A stretch of 64,000 bases of DNA from Saccharopolyspora kobensis (GTDB lineage: Bacteria; Actinomycetota; Actinomycetes; Mycobacteriales; Pseudonocardiaceae): contig NZ_FNVB01000016.1 of the NCBI RefSeq assembly GCF_900108315.1, positions 1 to 64,000 of the forward strand. The letters are read 5' to 3'. Positions 23,154 to 32,838 of the stretch are shown here, one piece after another. Positions within the stretch are counted from its first letter, which is position 1, and every line of letters starts with the position of its first letter. A program made the position numbers and the translations under genes. Below the pieces are notes generated by a model, which was given only the letters and a program-made list of their open reading frames with translations, made no database searches and had not been told where the DNA came from.

Positions 23154-24665
23154 CTACCCGACCGCGAGCGCGATGATCATCGCCAACCGGGCGTCCGGAT
23201 CGTCCAGGTCCAGCGGGGTCAGCTCGGCCATCCTCCGCATCCGGTACCGGACCGTGTTCGGGTGGATCTCCAGCCGTGCCGCGGCCGCACCGAGATCGCC
23301 CTGGCACTCCAACCAGGCCCGCAACGTCTCGACGTAGCGGGTGCCCTGCTCGCGGTCGTGGCGCCGGAGGTCGACCACCGGCCCGCGGTCCGGCAGGCGG
23401 CCGCTCGAAGCGGCGTGCCGCAGGCGGCGCAGCAGGATCTCGTGCCACGCCTCGTCGTAGACCACGGCGTCCTGGTCGGCCCGCGTCGAGTGGACCGCGA
23501 GGCTCTCATCGGCCTCGCGCCTGCTGTCGACCAGCTGGTTCGGCCCGGCCGCTCCGCCGACACCGGCGAGGATCGTGGTGTCCGACGGCAGGTCGCGCAC
23601 CAGCGCGCGCACCCACTCGCGAGCGCGCGCGGCGTCGTCGTGCGGCAGCACGGTGTAGACGGTGTTGGCGAACAGCGCGCTGCGACCCGGCCGCGACCAG
23701 CCGAACCCGATCGTCGCCCGCTCGAAGGCCAGCAGCGCGGTTTCGTCCCGCGCCGCGCCGCTGTGCACCTGCACGGCCACCACCCGGAACTGGTCGCTGC
23801 GCAGGCCGAGCCTGCTCAGCACCGCCGAAGCGTCCTCATGCCCTTCCAGCAGGCCGATGACCAGATCCGATTCGACCTGCCGCTCCAGGTCCGCGCTGGC
23901 CCGGGTGCGCAGCAGGTGCAGCGCGGCAGTGCGCGCACCGCCGATCAGCGCCGCCTCGTGCGATGCGGTGAGCGGCTGCTGCGTCTCCACCCAGATCGAG
24001 CCCAGCAGCTCCCGGCCCGCGCGGATCGCGACGACCACGCGCCCGTGCGAGTCCTGCGGTTCCAGCGGGGCGACGTAGACCGGCTCGTCCGAGGTCTCCA
24101 GGTGCCGGAACACGCCCCGCGCGGCGAGCGTCCGCCGGATCTCCTCCGGCACCTGCCGCCCCAGGATCGTGGCCAGCCGCGCCCGGTCGGCGCTGAGCTG
24201 GCGCCGCGAGTAGGCGAGCACGCCGGAGCGGTGGTCCTCGATCGTGACCGGGCCGCCCACCGAATCGGCGAGCGCGTCGGCCAGCGCGAACAGATCCGTC
24301 GGGCCCCGCCCGGCCTCGGTCTCCCGCCCCTCCAGCACCAGCCCGTACACGACCCCGGCCAGCTGGCCCCACGACACGGCAGGGTCGACGAGCACGACGG
24401 CCAGCCCGCGCTCCCGGGCAGCGGCGATCACCCGCTCCCCGACCGAAGCGGCCCGGAACACCACCACCTGAGCGGACGTCCGCTCGATCAGCTCCGCGTC
24501 GTCGGTGTCGACGCGGACGGCCAGCAGCACGTCACCGGTGGCCCCGGGATCGGCCGGATCGTGCAGCGCCACCGAGCGCAGATCCGCGGACCTGCTCTGC
24601 GGTGCGCTGACCAACCGCGCCCCGACACCGCCGAGCACGTTGATCAACCGGTCCAGCTTTACCAC
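23154..24665 (-). CDS. PucR/CdaR family transcriptional regulator
   Basis: A 503-residue regulator: N-terminal PucR sensory domain (about 1-130), a GGDEF-like central domain, and the C-terminal HTH_30 helix-turn-helix (LGAAAARLEIHPNTVRYRMR near 455-475). Members respond to purines, proline, polyamines or sugar acids. With a DadA-type gene directly downstream, a role in sensing an amino acid is likely. Start is GTG 24665; the pheT terminator lies between the two genes. Confidence 0.88.
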   Translation of the reverse strand: MVKLDRLINVLGGVGARLVSAPQSRSADLRSVALHDPADPGATGDVLLAVRVDTDDAELIERTSAQVVVFRAASVGERVIAAARERGLAVVLVDPAVSWGQLAGVVYGLVLEGRETEAGRGPTDLFALADALADSVGGPVTIEDHRSGVLAYSRRQLSADRARLATILGRQVPEEIRRTLAARGVFRHLETSDEPVYVAPLEPQDSHGRVVVAIRAGRELLGSIWVETQQPLTASHEAALIGGARTAALHLLRTRASADLERQVESDLVIGLLEGHEDASAVLSRLGLRSDQFRVVAVQVHSGAARDETALLAFERATIGFGWSRPGRSALFANTVYTVLPHDDAARAREWVRALVRDLPSDTTILAGVGGAAGPNQLVDSRREADESLAVHSTRADQDAVVYDEAWHEILLRRLRHAASSGRLPDRGPVVDLRRHDREQGTRYVETLRAWLECQGDLGAAAARLEIHPNTVRYRMRRMAELTPLDLDDPDARLAMIIALAVG

Positions 24666-24687
24666 GCCGCTCCCTCCCCGCCGCCGG

Positions 24688-24730
24688 AAAAAAGCCAGCG
24701 GCCCCGTCCCTGGTCGGGAGCGGGGCCGCT
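24688..24730 (-). terminator. pheT rho-independent terminator
   Basis: Perfect 10-bp stem AGCGGCCCCG / CGGGGCCGCT (24697-24706, 24721-24730), 11 bp past the pheT stop, followed on the minus strand by a T-run (24693-24688). One of the few classical U-tract terminators here. Confidence 0.85.
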
Positions 24731-24740
24731 AGGTCGATCG

Positions 24741-27233
24741 TCAGGCGCGCAGGGTCGCGCCGAGGCGGTCGGCGGCGGACTTGACCGCCGCGTCGCGGGC
24801 CTCGGTGGCCTCCTCCTGCTTGAGCGTGCGGTCCGGGGCCCGGAAGCGCAGCGCCAGGGCCAGCGACTTCTTGCCCTCGCCCAGCTGCTCGCCCGCGTAG
24901 ACGTCGAACAGCCGGACGTCCTCCAGCAGCTCACCGCCACCCGCGCGAACCGCCTCGACCAGGTCCGCCGCCGCGACCTCGGCGTCGACCACCAGCGCGA
25001 TGTCCATCAGCACCGGCGGGTACGGCGAGATCTGCGGCGCCGGGCGGTTGTCCACCAGCGGCAGGGCGTCCAGGTCGAGCTCCATCGCGCAGGTCCGCTT
25101 CGGCAGGCCGAGCGCTTCGACGACCTTCGGGTGCAGCTCGCCGGCGTGGCCCACCACGGTCCCGCCGACCTTCAGCTGCGCGCACCGGCCCGGGTGCCAC
25201 GGCGCCAGCTCACCGGCACCGACCTCCAGCTCCACACCGGCGGCCGCGGCGACCACGCGGGCGGCCTGGACGGCGTCCGCCCAGCTCGCCTCGCGGCCCT
25301 TGCCCCACCAGCCGGCCTGCTCGCGGTGGCCGCCCAGCAGCACCGCCACGTGCTTCGGCTGCGCGGGCAGCGCCGCCTCCAGCGCCGCCAGCTGCTCGTC
25401 GCTGGGCCGCTGCGCGACACCGACCTCCGGCACCGGCGGCTGCTCGGCGGCGGGCTGCACGACCTGTCCGATGTGGAACAGCGCCAGGTCGCGCTGCCCG
25501 CGGGAGACGTTGCGCTGCATGACCTCGGCCAGGCCGGTCAGCAGCGTCGTGGTCAGCAGCGACCGGTCGCTCTCCAGCGCGTTGAGCACCGACGCGGTGC
25601 GGCGCCGCTCGTCGTCCTCGGCCAGGCCGAACGCGTCGAGCATCGCCTTGCCGACGAACGGGAACGGCAGCACCTCGACGTAGCCCTCGGCGGCCAGCGC
25701 GCGGGAGACCGCGCGCTCGCGGCGCTGCTCGCCGGTCAGGCCGCGGCCGGGCGGCGCGGCGGGCAGCACCGACGGGATCGTGTGGTAGCCCTCCAGCCGC
25801 AGCACCTCCTCGACCAGGTCGTAGGGCTGCGTCAGGTCCGGGCGCCAGGTCGGCGGCGTCGCGGTGACCAGCCCGACGCCCTCGTCGGAGGTGCTGACCT
25901 CGATGCGGCAGCCGATCTGGCCCAGCCGCCGCGCGGTCACACCGCGCTCGTAGGACACCCCGGCGATCTTGTCCGGCAGCGCCAGCGGCATGGTCACCGG
26001 TGCGGGCTGCTTCGGCTCGCCCACGTCGGTGCGGCCCGGCGCGATGGTGCCGTCGCCGTAGCGGACCAGCAGCTGCGCGGCCAGCTCGACGGCCACCGGC
26101 GCGACCGCCGGGTCCACCTGCCGCTCGAACCGCTTGCCCGCCTCGCTGGGCAGCTTGTGGCGGCGGATGGCGCGCGCGATGCTCGCCGGGTCCCAGTTCG
26201 CCGCCTCCAGCAGCACGTCGTGCGTGTCGTGGCCGATCTCGGTGGACTCGCCGCCCATCACCCCGGCCAGCGACACCGGGCCGGTCTCGTCGGCGATGAC
26301 GATGTCGTCCGGGTCCAGCTCGCGGCTCACGCCGTCCAGGGTGATCAGCTTCTCGCCCGCCTCGGCGCGGCGCACCACCAGATCACCGGTCACCTTGGTC
26401 GCGTCGAACGCGTGCAGCGGCTGGCCGAGTTCGAGCATCACGTAGTTGGTGACGTCCACGGCCAGCGAGATCGAGCGCATCCCGGCCAGCGCCAGGCGGC
26501 GGCGGATCCACCACGGGCTCGGCGCGGTCGGGTCGACACCGGTCACGCGGCGCAGCACGAACCGCGAGCACGCCGTCGGGTCGCTCAGCTCCACGCCGCG
26601 CGAGGGCCGGTCGTCCTCCGGGACCGGGCGGGTGCCGGGGTCGCCGAACGGCACCTCCAGCGCGTTGGACAGCTCGCGGGCCAGACCGCGCACCGAGAAG
26701 CAGTAGCCGCGGTCCGGGGTGATGGCCAGCTCGATGATCGAGTCGTCCAGCCCGACCAGCCCCACCGCGTCGTCGCCCGGATCGGCCGAACCGGGCGGCA
26801 GCACCAGGATGCCGTCGGCGTCGTCACCGATGCCCAGCTCGGTGGTCGAGCAGATCATGCCCTCGCTGAGCTTGCCGTAGGTCTTGCGCGAGGTGATCTC
26901 GAAGTCACCGGGCAGCACCGTGCCGGGCAGCGCGACCACCACGAGGTCGCCCTCCTGGAAGTTGCGGGCGCCGCAGATGATGCCCTGCACCTGCTGCTCG
27001 TCGGCCTCGTTCTTGCCGACCTCCACCTGGCAGTACCGGATGGGCTTCTTGAACTCGGTGAGCTCTTCGATCTCGGCGACGCGGCCGACCACGAGCGGGC
27101 CCCGCACCTGCGTCAGGTGCGTGACCTCCTCGACCTCCAACCCGATCCGGATGAACGCTTCGGCCAGCGTCTCCGCGGTCGTCTCCTCGGGCAGCTCAAG
27201 GTGCTCGGCCAACCAGGAAACCGGAATCCGCAC
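24741..27233 (-). CDS. pheT: Phenylalanyl-tRNA synthetase beta subunit
   Basis: Partner of PheS in the alpha2-beta2 enzyme. The 830-residue chain has the full domain set: tRNA-binding EMAPII-like domain (about 38-150), B3/B4 editing domain (about 205-370), B5 domains and the catalytic-like core (400-700). The C-terminal ferredoxin-like anticodon-binding domain is about 735-830 (ISPYPPVLMDIALVV onwards). GTG start with GAAGGG upstream. It lies 131 bp downstream of pheS, an unusually long gap for this pair; I see no gene in that gap. Confidence 0.97.
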   Translation of the reverse strand: MRIPVSWLAEHLELPEETTAETLAEAFIRIGLEVEEVTHLTQVRGPLVVGRVAEIEELTEFKKPIRYCQVEVGKNEADEQQVQGIICGARNFQEGDLVVVALPGTVLPGDFEITSRKTYGKLSEGMICSTTELGIGDDADGILVLPPGSADPGDDAVGLVGLDDSIIELAITPDRGYCFSVRGLARELSNALEVPFGDPGTRPVPEDDRPSRGVELSDPTACSRFVLRRVTGVDPTAPSPWWIRRRLALAGMRSISLAVDVTNYVMLELGQPLHAFDATKVTGDLVVRRAEAGEKLITLDGVSRELDPDDIVIADETGPVSLAGVMGGESTEIGHDTHDVLLEAANWDPASIARAIRRHKLPSEAGKRFERQVDPAVAPVAVELAAQLLVRYGDGTIAPGRTDVGEPKQPAPVTMPLALPDKIAGVSYERGVTARRLGQIGCRIEVSTSDEGVGLVTATPPTWRPDLTQPYDLVEEVLRLEGYHTIPSVLPAAPPGRGLTGEQRRERAVSRALAAEGYVEVLPFPFVGKAMLDAFGLAEDDERRRTASVLNALESDRSLLTTTLLTGLAEVMQRNVSRGQRDLALFHIGQVVQPAAEQPPVPEVGVAQRPSDEQLAALEAALPAQPKHVAVLLGGHREQAGWWGKGREASWADAVQAARVVAAAAGVELEVGAGELAPWHPGRCAQLKVGGTVVGHAGELHPKVVEALGLPKRTCAMELDLDALPLVDNRPAPQISPYPPVLMDIALVVDAEVAAADLVEAVRAGGGELLEDVRLFDVYAGEQLGEGKKSLALALRFRAPDRTLKQEEATEARDAAVKSAADRLGATLRA

Positions 27234-27364
27234 TTGGTCAGGCCCTTCTCTCGTTCCGGTGAGTCATGTCGGTGGGTGTCAGATCATGCGTCTTCGAAGC
27301 GGCGAAGCCGCTCAGCCCGTCCTCGCAGCTTGCACCGCTACGCGAATCAACCATCGGCAGACAC

Positions 27365-28522
<1,158 letters not shown>

Positions 28523-28610
28523 CTAGCCCCTGAAGTCTATGCGACGGTCCCAACCCGTTTTCGCGGAGATCCGCCTCGCGGCGTGTTACCTGCACAGCCC
28601 TGACCAGCCG

Positions 28611-28629
28611 GAGCCCGGGGCCGGGGCTC
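28611..28629 (-). terminator. Hairpin overlapping the RNA methyltransferase stop
   Basis: Inverted repeat GAGCCC / GGGCTC around GGGGCCG, extended by flanking CCGG pairs. It overlaps the stop codon, so it is only a moderate terminator candidate. Confidence 0.4.
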
Positions 28630-29482
28630 ATCCGGCGCGGTGCTGGGCGCGCGCCGAGGCGTAGAGGCAGACCGCCGCGGCGGTCGCGAGGTTGAGGCTC
28701 TCCGCGCGGCCGTACAGCGGAACGCGCAGCGTCGTGTCCAGCTGCGATTTCACCTCATCGGGCAGCCCGTGGGCCTCGCTGCCGAACACCCACGCGGTGG
28801 GTCCGTCCAGCTCACCGGCGCGATCCGCGGTGTCGAGGTCGCCGGTGGCGTAGCCGTCCGCGCCGACCAGGCGCAGCCCGGCCTCGCGGCAGGCGGCGAG
28901 CACCGCGCTCACGTCGCGGTCGCGGGCGACCGGCAGGTGGAAGAGGCTGCCGGTGGAGGCGCGCACGGCCTTGCCGTTGTAGGCGTCGACGGTGTCCCCG
29001 GCGAACAGCACCGCACCGGCGCCCGCGGCGTCGGCGACCCGCACCACGGTTCCCGCGTTGCCCGGGTCGGCCACGCCGACCAGCACCGCCACCAGCGCCG
29101 GGCGCTCGGCGAGCGCGGCGGCCGGTTCGACGGCGGGCAGGTCGCACACCGCCACCAGGCCCTGCGGCGTGACCGTCTCCGACAGCGACGCCGCCGCCCG
29201 GTCGGTGACCAGGTGCACCGGCACGCCCGCGGCGCGGGCTCGGTCCAGGTGCCCGGCGTGGCGGTCGTGCTCGGTGGCGAACAGCTCGCGCATCCGCAGC
29301 GCTCCGGCCGCGTGCGCGGTCAAGGCCTCACCCACCGCTTGAGCGCCTTCGGCCAGGAACGCCCCGGCCTTCTCGCGCCCGGCGCGGCGGGTGAGCTTGC
29401 GAGCGACCGCGACCCGGGACGATCGCTCCGTGAGCGGAGCCGTCCCGGGTCGCGGTGCAGCAGAGGTGTCGTCGGCGATCAG
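28628..29482 (-). CDS. SPOUT (TrmH/TsnR-type) rRNA 2'-O-methyltransferase
   Basis: A roughly 284-residue RNA methyltransferase. The SPOUT knot motifs are [34 protein letters not shown] and [22 protein letters not shown]. The N-terminal RNA-binding part starts [28 protein letters not shown]. Position directly after rplT is the usual actinobacterial one. The start is a puzzle: the only plausible start is CTG 29482 overlapping the rplT stop, and the next in-frame ATG is inside the conserved fold. A very strong hairpin lies within the first 26 codons. Translation may be coupled to rplT. Confidence 0.88.
   Translation of the reverse strand: MIADDTSAAPRPGTAPLTERSSRVAVARKLTRRAGREKAGAFLAEGAQAVGEALTAHAAGALRMRELFATEHDRHAGHLDRARAAGVPVHLVTDRAAASLSETVTPQGLVAVCDLPAVEPAAALAERPALVAVLVGVADPGNAGTVVRVADAAGAGAVLFAGDTVDAYNGKAVRASTGSLFHLPVARDRDVSAVLAACREAGLRLVGADGYATGDLDTADRAGELDGPTAWVFGSEAHGLPDEVKSQLDTTLRVPLYGRAESLNLATAAAVCLYASARAQHRAG
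29406..29456 (-). terminator. Strong 16+6-bp hairpin after rplT
   Basis: Perfect arms ACCGCGACCCGGGACG / CGTCCCGGGTCGCGGT (29406-29421, 29441-29456) with an inner 6-bp stem and TGAG loop, starting 22 nt past the rplT stop. It looks like the operon terminator yet lies inside the reading frame of the downstream methyltransferase. Confidence 0.75.
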
Positions 29483-29847
29483 GCCGCACTCTCCGGCAGG
29501 TTCTTGCGGGCGACCTCGACCAGCGCCGCGAACGCGGTGGGGTCGTTGACCGCGAGCTCGGCGAGGATCTTGCGGTCGACCTCGACCTCGGCGGCCTTCA
29601 GGCCCTGCACGAACTTGTTGTAGCTCAGGCCGTGCTGGCGGGTCGCCGCGTTGATGCGGGTGATCCACAGCTTCCGGAAGTCACCCTTGCGGGCACGCCG
29701 GTCGCGGTAGGAGTAGGTCATCGAGTGGAGCATCTGCTCCTTGGCCTTGCGGTACAGCCGCGAGCGCTGACCGCGGTAGCCGCGGGCCGACTCGAGAATG
29801 GTGCGGCGCTTCTTCTGGGCGTTGACTGCCCGCTTGACGCGTGCCAC
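29479..29847 (-). CDS. rplT: 50S ribosomal protein L20
   Basis: A 122-residue 23S rRNA-binding protein essential for 50S assembly. It starts [18 protein letters not shown] and contains [23 protein letters not shown], both hallmark L20 stretches. GTG start with AGGACGG upstream. Third gene of infC-rpmI-rplT; 105 bp separate it from rpmI. Confidence 0.98.
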   Translation of the reverse strand: MARVKRAVNAQKKRRTILESARGYRGQRSRLYRKAKEQMLHSMTYSYRDRRARKGDFRKLWITRINAATRQHGLSYNKFVQGLKAAEVEVDRKILAELAVNDPTAFAALVEVARKNLPESAA

Positions 29848-29952
29848 GGGGTCCGTCCTGTTATCTCATCGGGGGCGGGGGATGACCGCCCGTGCGGGTG
29901 GCTGGAAGTCTTGCTGACCTGGCTGCTGCCCCGTGCGGGGAGCGGCAGGTCC

Positions 29953-30147
29953 TCAGCGACCCAGCAGCTTGTTGATGCGCTTGACGTCGGCCTTGGCCAC
30001 CTCTTCGGTGCCCTCCAGGCGGCGGGTGACGCGGCTGGACTTCTTCTCCAGGATGTGCCGGCGGCCGGCCTGCTCGCGCCGGAGCTTGCCCGTCCCGGTC
30101 ACCCGAAAGCGCTTCGAGGTGCCCTTGTGGGTCTTGTTCTTCGGCAT
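29953..30147 (-). CDS. rpmI: 50S ribosomal protein L35
   Basis: A 64-residue basic ribosomal protein with the L35 pattern [40 protein letters not shown] and a C-terminal [11 protein letters not shown]. Lies between infC and rplT as in nearly all bacteria. Confidence 0.98.
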   Translation of the reverse strand: MPKNKTHKGTSKRFRVTGTGKLRREQAGRRHILEKKSSRVTRRLEGTEEVAKADVKRINKLLGR

Positions 30148-30234
30148 CTTCTCGTCCTCGTTTCGTACTGATGCCGGGCTGGGGCGCGGCTTGCGTCCCG
30201 GCCCGGCGTCACAATCACGAGCCCCAGACGTCCG

Positions 30235-30774
30235 TCAGGCGTTCGCCTTGGGCTTGGTCTTGTTCGTCTTGTGCGGCGCAAGAACCATGATCATGTTCCG
30301 ACCGTCCTGCTTCGGGTTCGCTTCGATGAACCCCAGTTCGGAAACATCATCGGCCAGTCGCTGCAGCAGGCGGAAACCCAGCTCGGGACGCGATTGCTCA
30401 CGACCGCGGAACATGATCGTCACCTTGACCTTGTGACCCTGGTTGAGGAAGCGGGACACGTGGCCCTTCTTCGTCTCGTAGTCGTGCGGGTCGATCTTCG
30501 GCCGGAGCTTCTGCTCCTTGATGACGGTCTGCTGCTGGTTGCGACGCGACTCGCGAGCCTTCTGCGCGCTCTCGTACTTGAACTTGCCGTAGTCCATGAG
30601 CTTGCAGACCGGCGGGCGCGCCTGCGGGGCGACCTCGACAAGGTCCAGATCCGCTTCCTGGGCCAGCCGGAGCGCGTCCTCGATGCGGACGATCCCGACC
30701 TGCTCACCGTTCGGCCCGACCAGGCGGACCTCCGGTACCCGGATGCGGTCATTGATGCGCGTCTCGGAGCTGAT
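30235..30774 (-). CDS. infC: Translation initiation factor IF-3, probable ATC start
   Basis: IF-3 keeps 30S subunits free and checks start codons. The N-terminal domain ([15 protein letters not shown]) and C-terminal domain ([33 protein letters not shown]) are intact. I place the start at ATC 30774 (giving 179 residues, [14 protein letters not shown]): a perfect AGGAGG (30785-30780) sits 5 nt before it. The in-frame GTG at 30810 has no ribosome site. In E. coli infC starts with AUU, and IF-3 represses its own non-AUG start; this gene fits that logic. The unusual ATC start is inferred, not proven. Confidence 0.93.
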   Translation of the reverse strand: MSSETRINDRIRVPEVRLVGPNGEQVGIVRIEDALRLAQEADLDLVEVAPQARPPVCKLMDYGKFKYESAQKARESRRNQQQTVIKEQKLRPKIDPHDYETKKGHVSRFLNQGHKVKVTIMFRGREQSRPELGFRLLQRLADDVSELGFIEANPKQDGRNMIMVLAPHKTNKTKPKANA

Positions 30775-30842
30775 GGGCCCCTCCTCGGTTCGATGGCTGT
30801 TCTTCTGCACCGCGGCGCGTAGAGCTCACCCCGGAATGCGAA

Positions 30843-30877
30843 GATCCCGTCGTTCCGCTCGCGCGGACCGCGGGATC
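30843..30877 (-). promoter_or_regulatory. Leader hairpin upstream of infC
   Basis: GATCCCG / CGGGATC outer stem with an inner GTCCGC / GCGGAA-type pairing, 69 bp upstream of the IF-3 start. It is a candidate attenuator or ribosomal-protein leader for the infC-rpmI-rplT operon. No U-tract. Confidence 0.45.
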
Positions 30878-30897
30878 CTGACTCCAACCGATCGAAC

Positions 30898-30948
30898 CGG
30901 CACTGCAACACCGTTTCGCACCACCGGTGGCACTGCACCACCGGTAGG
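30898..30948. repeat. Short direct repeats in the infC/DUF1844 divergent promoter region
   Basis: GCACCACCGGT occurs at 30918-30928 and 30935-30945 (17-bp period), and GGCACTGCAMCACCG occurs at about 30898 and 30929. The 276-bp divergent region (30775-31050) otherwise holds only the infC leader hairpin. Repeats could be regulator sites; none is recognised. Confidence 0.45.
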
Positions 30949-31050
30949 ACCGGACCCGGAAGCCTGTAGCGGCTACTCGGGTGGGAGCGGGACTCCACTT
31001 TGCCGCCCCCGCCTGCGCGGGAGCTGGTCGTGCGTGTCAGGGTAGCAGGC

Positions 31051-31449
31051 GTGACCGAACCGCAGCCAACGCCCCTGACCAGCACCGACCCGACCGGTGA
31101 GCCAGCACACGACGCGGACGTACAGGACAACGTCCGCGACCTCGCCGATGTTCCCAGCGTCGAGGTGATCAGCCGTGCGGCGGTCATGCTGATGTCCGCC
31201 GCGGCCGAGAAGCTCGGGCTGGCCGACGAGGACCCCGACTCCGCCGCGACGCGCGACCTGGACGAGGCCCGCCGCCTGATCACCGCGCTGGCCGGGCTGG
31301 TCACGGCGTCGGTGGAGTACCTGGGCGCGCACGCCGGCCCGATCCGCGACGGGCTGCAGACGCTGCAGCGCGCCTTCCGCGAGGCCTCGGCCATCCCGGA
31401 CGCCCCGGGCCAGGGCCCCGGCGAGAAGTACACCGGCCCGGTCCACTGA
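31051..31449 (+). CDS. DUF1844 domain protein
   Basis: A 132-residue protein. The conserved DUF1844 part is EVISRAAVMLMSAAAEKLGL, then ARRLITALAGLVTASVEYLG and RDGLQTLQRAFREAS. Family function is unknown; the gene commonly diverges from infC in actinobacteria. GTG 31051 is used because the upstream in-frame codons lack similarity. Two hairpins follow it. Confidence 0.85.
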   Translation: MTEPQPTPLTSTDPTGEPAHDADVQDNVRDLADVPSVEVISRAAVMLMSAAAEKLGLADEDPDSAATRDLDEARRLITALAGLVTASVEYLGAHAGPIRDGLQTLQRAFREASAIPDAPGQGPGEKYTGPVH

Positions 31450-31458
31450 CCTCCCCCG

Positions 31459-31511
31459 CGCAGCCGCGCCCGGAGCGCGGCTGCGCCCGCCGGGCACGCT
31501 CCGTGCCCGGC
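31459..31511 (+). terminator. Double hairpin terminator after DUF1844
   Basis: CGCAGCCGCGC / GCGCGGCTGCG (31459-31485) and GCCGGGCAC / GTGCCCGGC (31489-31511), both perfect, in tandem right after the stop. Confidence 0.75.
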
Positions 31512-31572
31512 CGGTTCCGCTTCGAATCCCCGGTTGCGCCGGTAGCAGTCCGCGCAACGGCAACCTCCGGAA

Positions 31573-31589
31573 ATTGCGCCACGCGCAAT
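31573..31589. promoter_or_regulatory. Candidate IclR operator upstream of the M20-MFS operon
   Basis: Perfect palindrome ATTGCGC-CAC-GCGCAAT. Its 15-bp core TTGCGCCACGCGCAA shares the TTGC-N7-GCAA layout with TTGCATTCTACGCAA at 36664-36678, next to the IclR gene. Confidence 0.6.
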
Positions 31590-31707
31590 GCAATGTGGAC
31601 GGTTGATATCGAAAACCCTTGCGCTGCCGCAGGATCTTGACCCGCATTCGACCGCTGACATAGCTTCCGCCCTAATTCTCAGCGAATGCAGAACAAAGGG
31701 TGGGCGC

Positions 31708-32838
31708 ATGGTCGATCCCGTCGAACTCATCGCGGACTTGGTTCGCATCCCCAGCATCAACCCGCGCGACCGCGCCGAGCCGGCCGAAACCGCTCTGGCC
31801 GAGCACATCGCCGAGTGGGCGACGGCGCGCGGAATGCGCGCGCGCACCGAGGAAGTGCTCGACGGGCGGCACAACGTGCTCGTCGAGCTGCCCGGTGACG
31901 ACGAGCGCCCGCTGCTGCTGGAGTCCCATTTGGACACCGTGGAGACCGATGGCATGACCATCGCCGCGTTCGAGCCGGAGGTCCGCGACGGCAGGCTCTA
32001 CGGCCGGGGCTCGTGCGACGCGAAGGCGTCGCTGGCGGTGTTCCTGACCGCGATGGCGCGGCTGGCCGAGAGCGGCCCGCGACCGCGCTCGGTGGTGTTC
32101 GCCGGTGTGGTCGACGAGGAGCACCTGTACCGCGGGGTGACGGCGCTGCGCCGCAGCGGCCTGCCGACGCCGGCGGGCGCGATCATCGGCGAGCCGACCG
32201 AGCTGCGGATGGTCGTGGCGCACAAGGGCTGCATGCGCTGCCGCATCGAGGCCCGCGGCGACGCCGGGCACAGCTCGCAGCCGTGGGGCCGGACCAACGC
32301 CATCGAGGTCGCCGCCGAGGTGGTGCGCCACCTCCAGCAGGAGCACGCTCCCCGGCTGGACGCCCTGGCCCGGCCGCTGGTCGGACCGCCGTCGCTGGCG
32401 GTGACCATGATCGAGGGCGGCCAGGGGCCGAACGTGCTGCCGGACAGCTGCGTGCTGACCATCGACCGGCGCACCGTCGGCGGCGAGGACCCGCACGAGG
32501 TCTGGGCGCAGCTGCGCGGCGAGCTCGAAGCGCGCTGGCCGGTGCTGGTGCACGAGCCGCACATCGTCGACTACTCGCTGGAGACCGATCCGGCCGATCC
32601 GTTCGTGCGCAGCGTGGCCGCCGGGTTGCAGGCCTCCGGGCTGGACGCCGATCCGCTCGGCGTCGGCTACGGCACCGACGCCAGCAAGATCGCCCTGGAC
32701 GGGGTGCCCGCCGTGGTGTTCGGGCCGGGCTCGATCGCCGACGCGCACACCGCCGACGAATCCGTCCCGCTCGACGAGGTCCGCACCGCGGTCGACGTCG
32801 TCGAGCGCGTCCTGCGCACCGGAGGTGCTCCCGCATGA
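31708..32838 (+). CDS. M20 family metallo-deacylase/peptidase (ArgE/DapE-like)
   Basis: A 376-residue dinuclear-metal hydrolase that usually removes acyl groups from amino acids or small peptides. The metal ligands and catalytic residues are in SHLDTV, YGRGSCDAKAS and VVDEEHLYRG, with GEPTEL and DAHTADESV further on. The dimerisation lid domain starts near HKGCMRCRIEARGDAGHSSQP. ATG 31708 follows AAAGGGTGGG; upstream codons are not conserved. Its stop overlaps the MFS start (ATGA). With D-aminoacylase and an IclR gene nearby and a shared operator, N-acyl-amino acids are likely substrates. Confidence 0.9.
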   Translation: MVDPVELIADLVRIPSINPRDRAEPAETALAEHIAEWATARGMRARTEEVLDGRHNVLVELPGDDERPLLLESHLDTVETDGMTIAAFEPEVRDGRLYGRGSCDAKASLAVFLTAMARLAESGPRPRSVVFAGVVDEEHLYRGVTALRRSGLPTPAGAIIGEPTELRMVVAHKGCMRCRIEARGDAGHSSQPWGRTNAIEVAAEVVRHLQQEHAPRLDALARPLVGPPSLAVTMIEGGQGPNVLPDSCVLTIDRRTVGGEDPHEVWAQLRGELEARWPVLVHEPHIVDYSLETDPADPFVRSVAAGLQASGLDADPLGVGYGTDASKIALDGVPAVVFGPGSIADAHTADESVPLDEVRTAVDVVERVLRTGGAPA

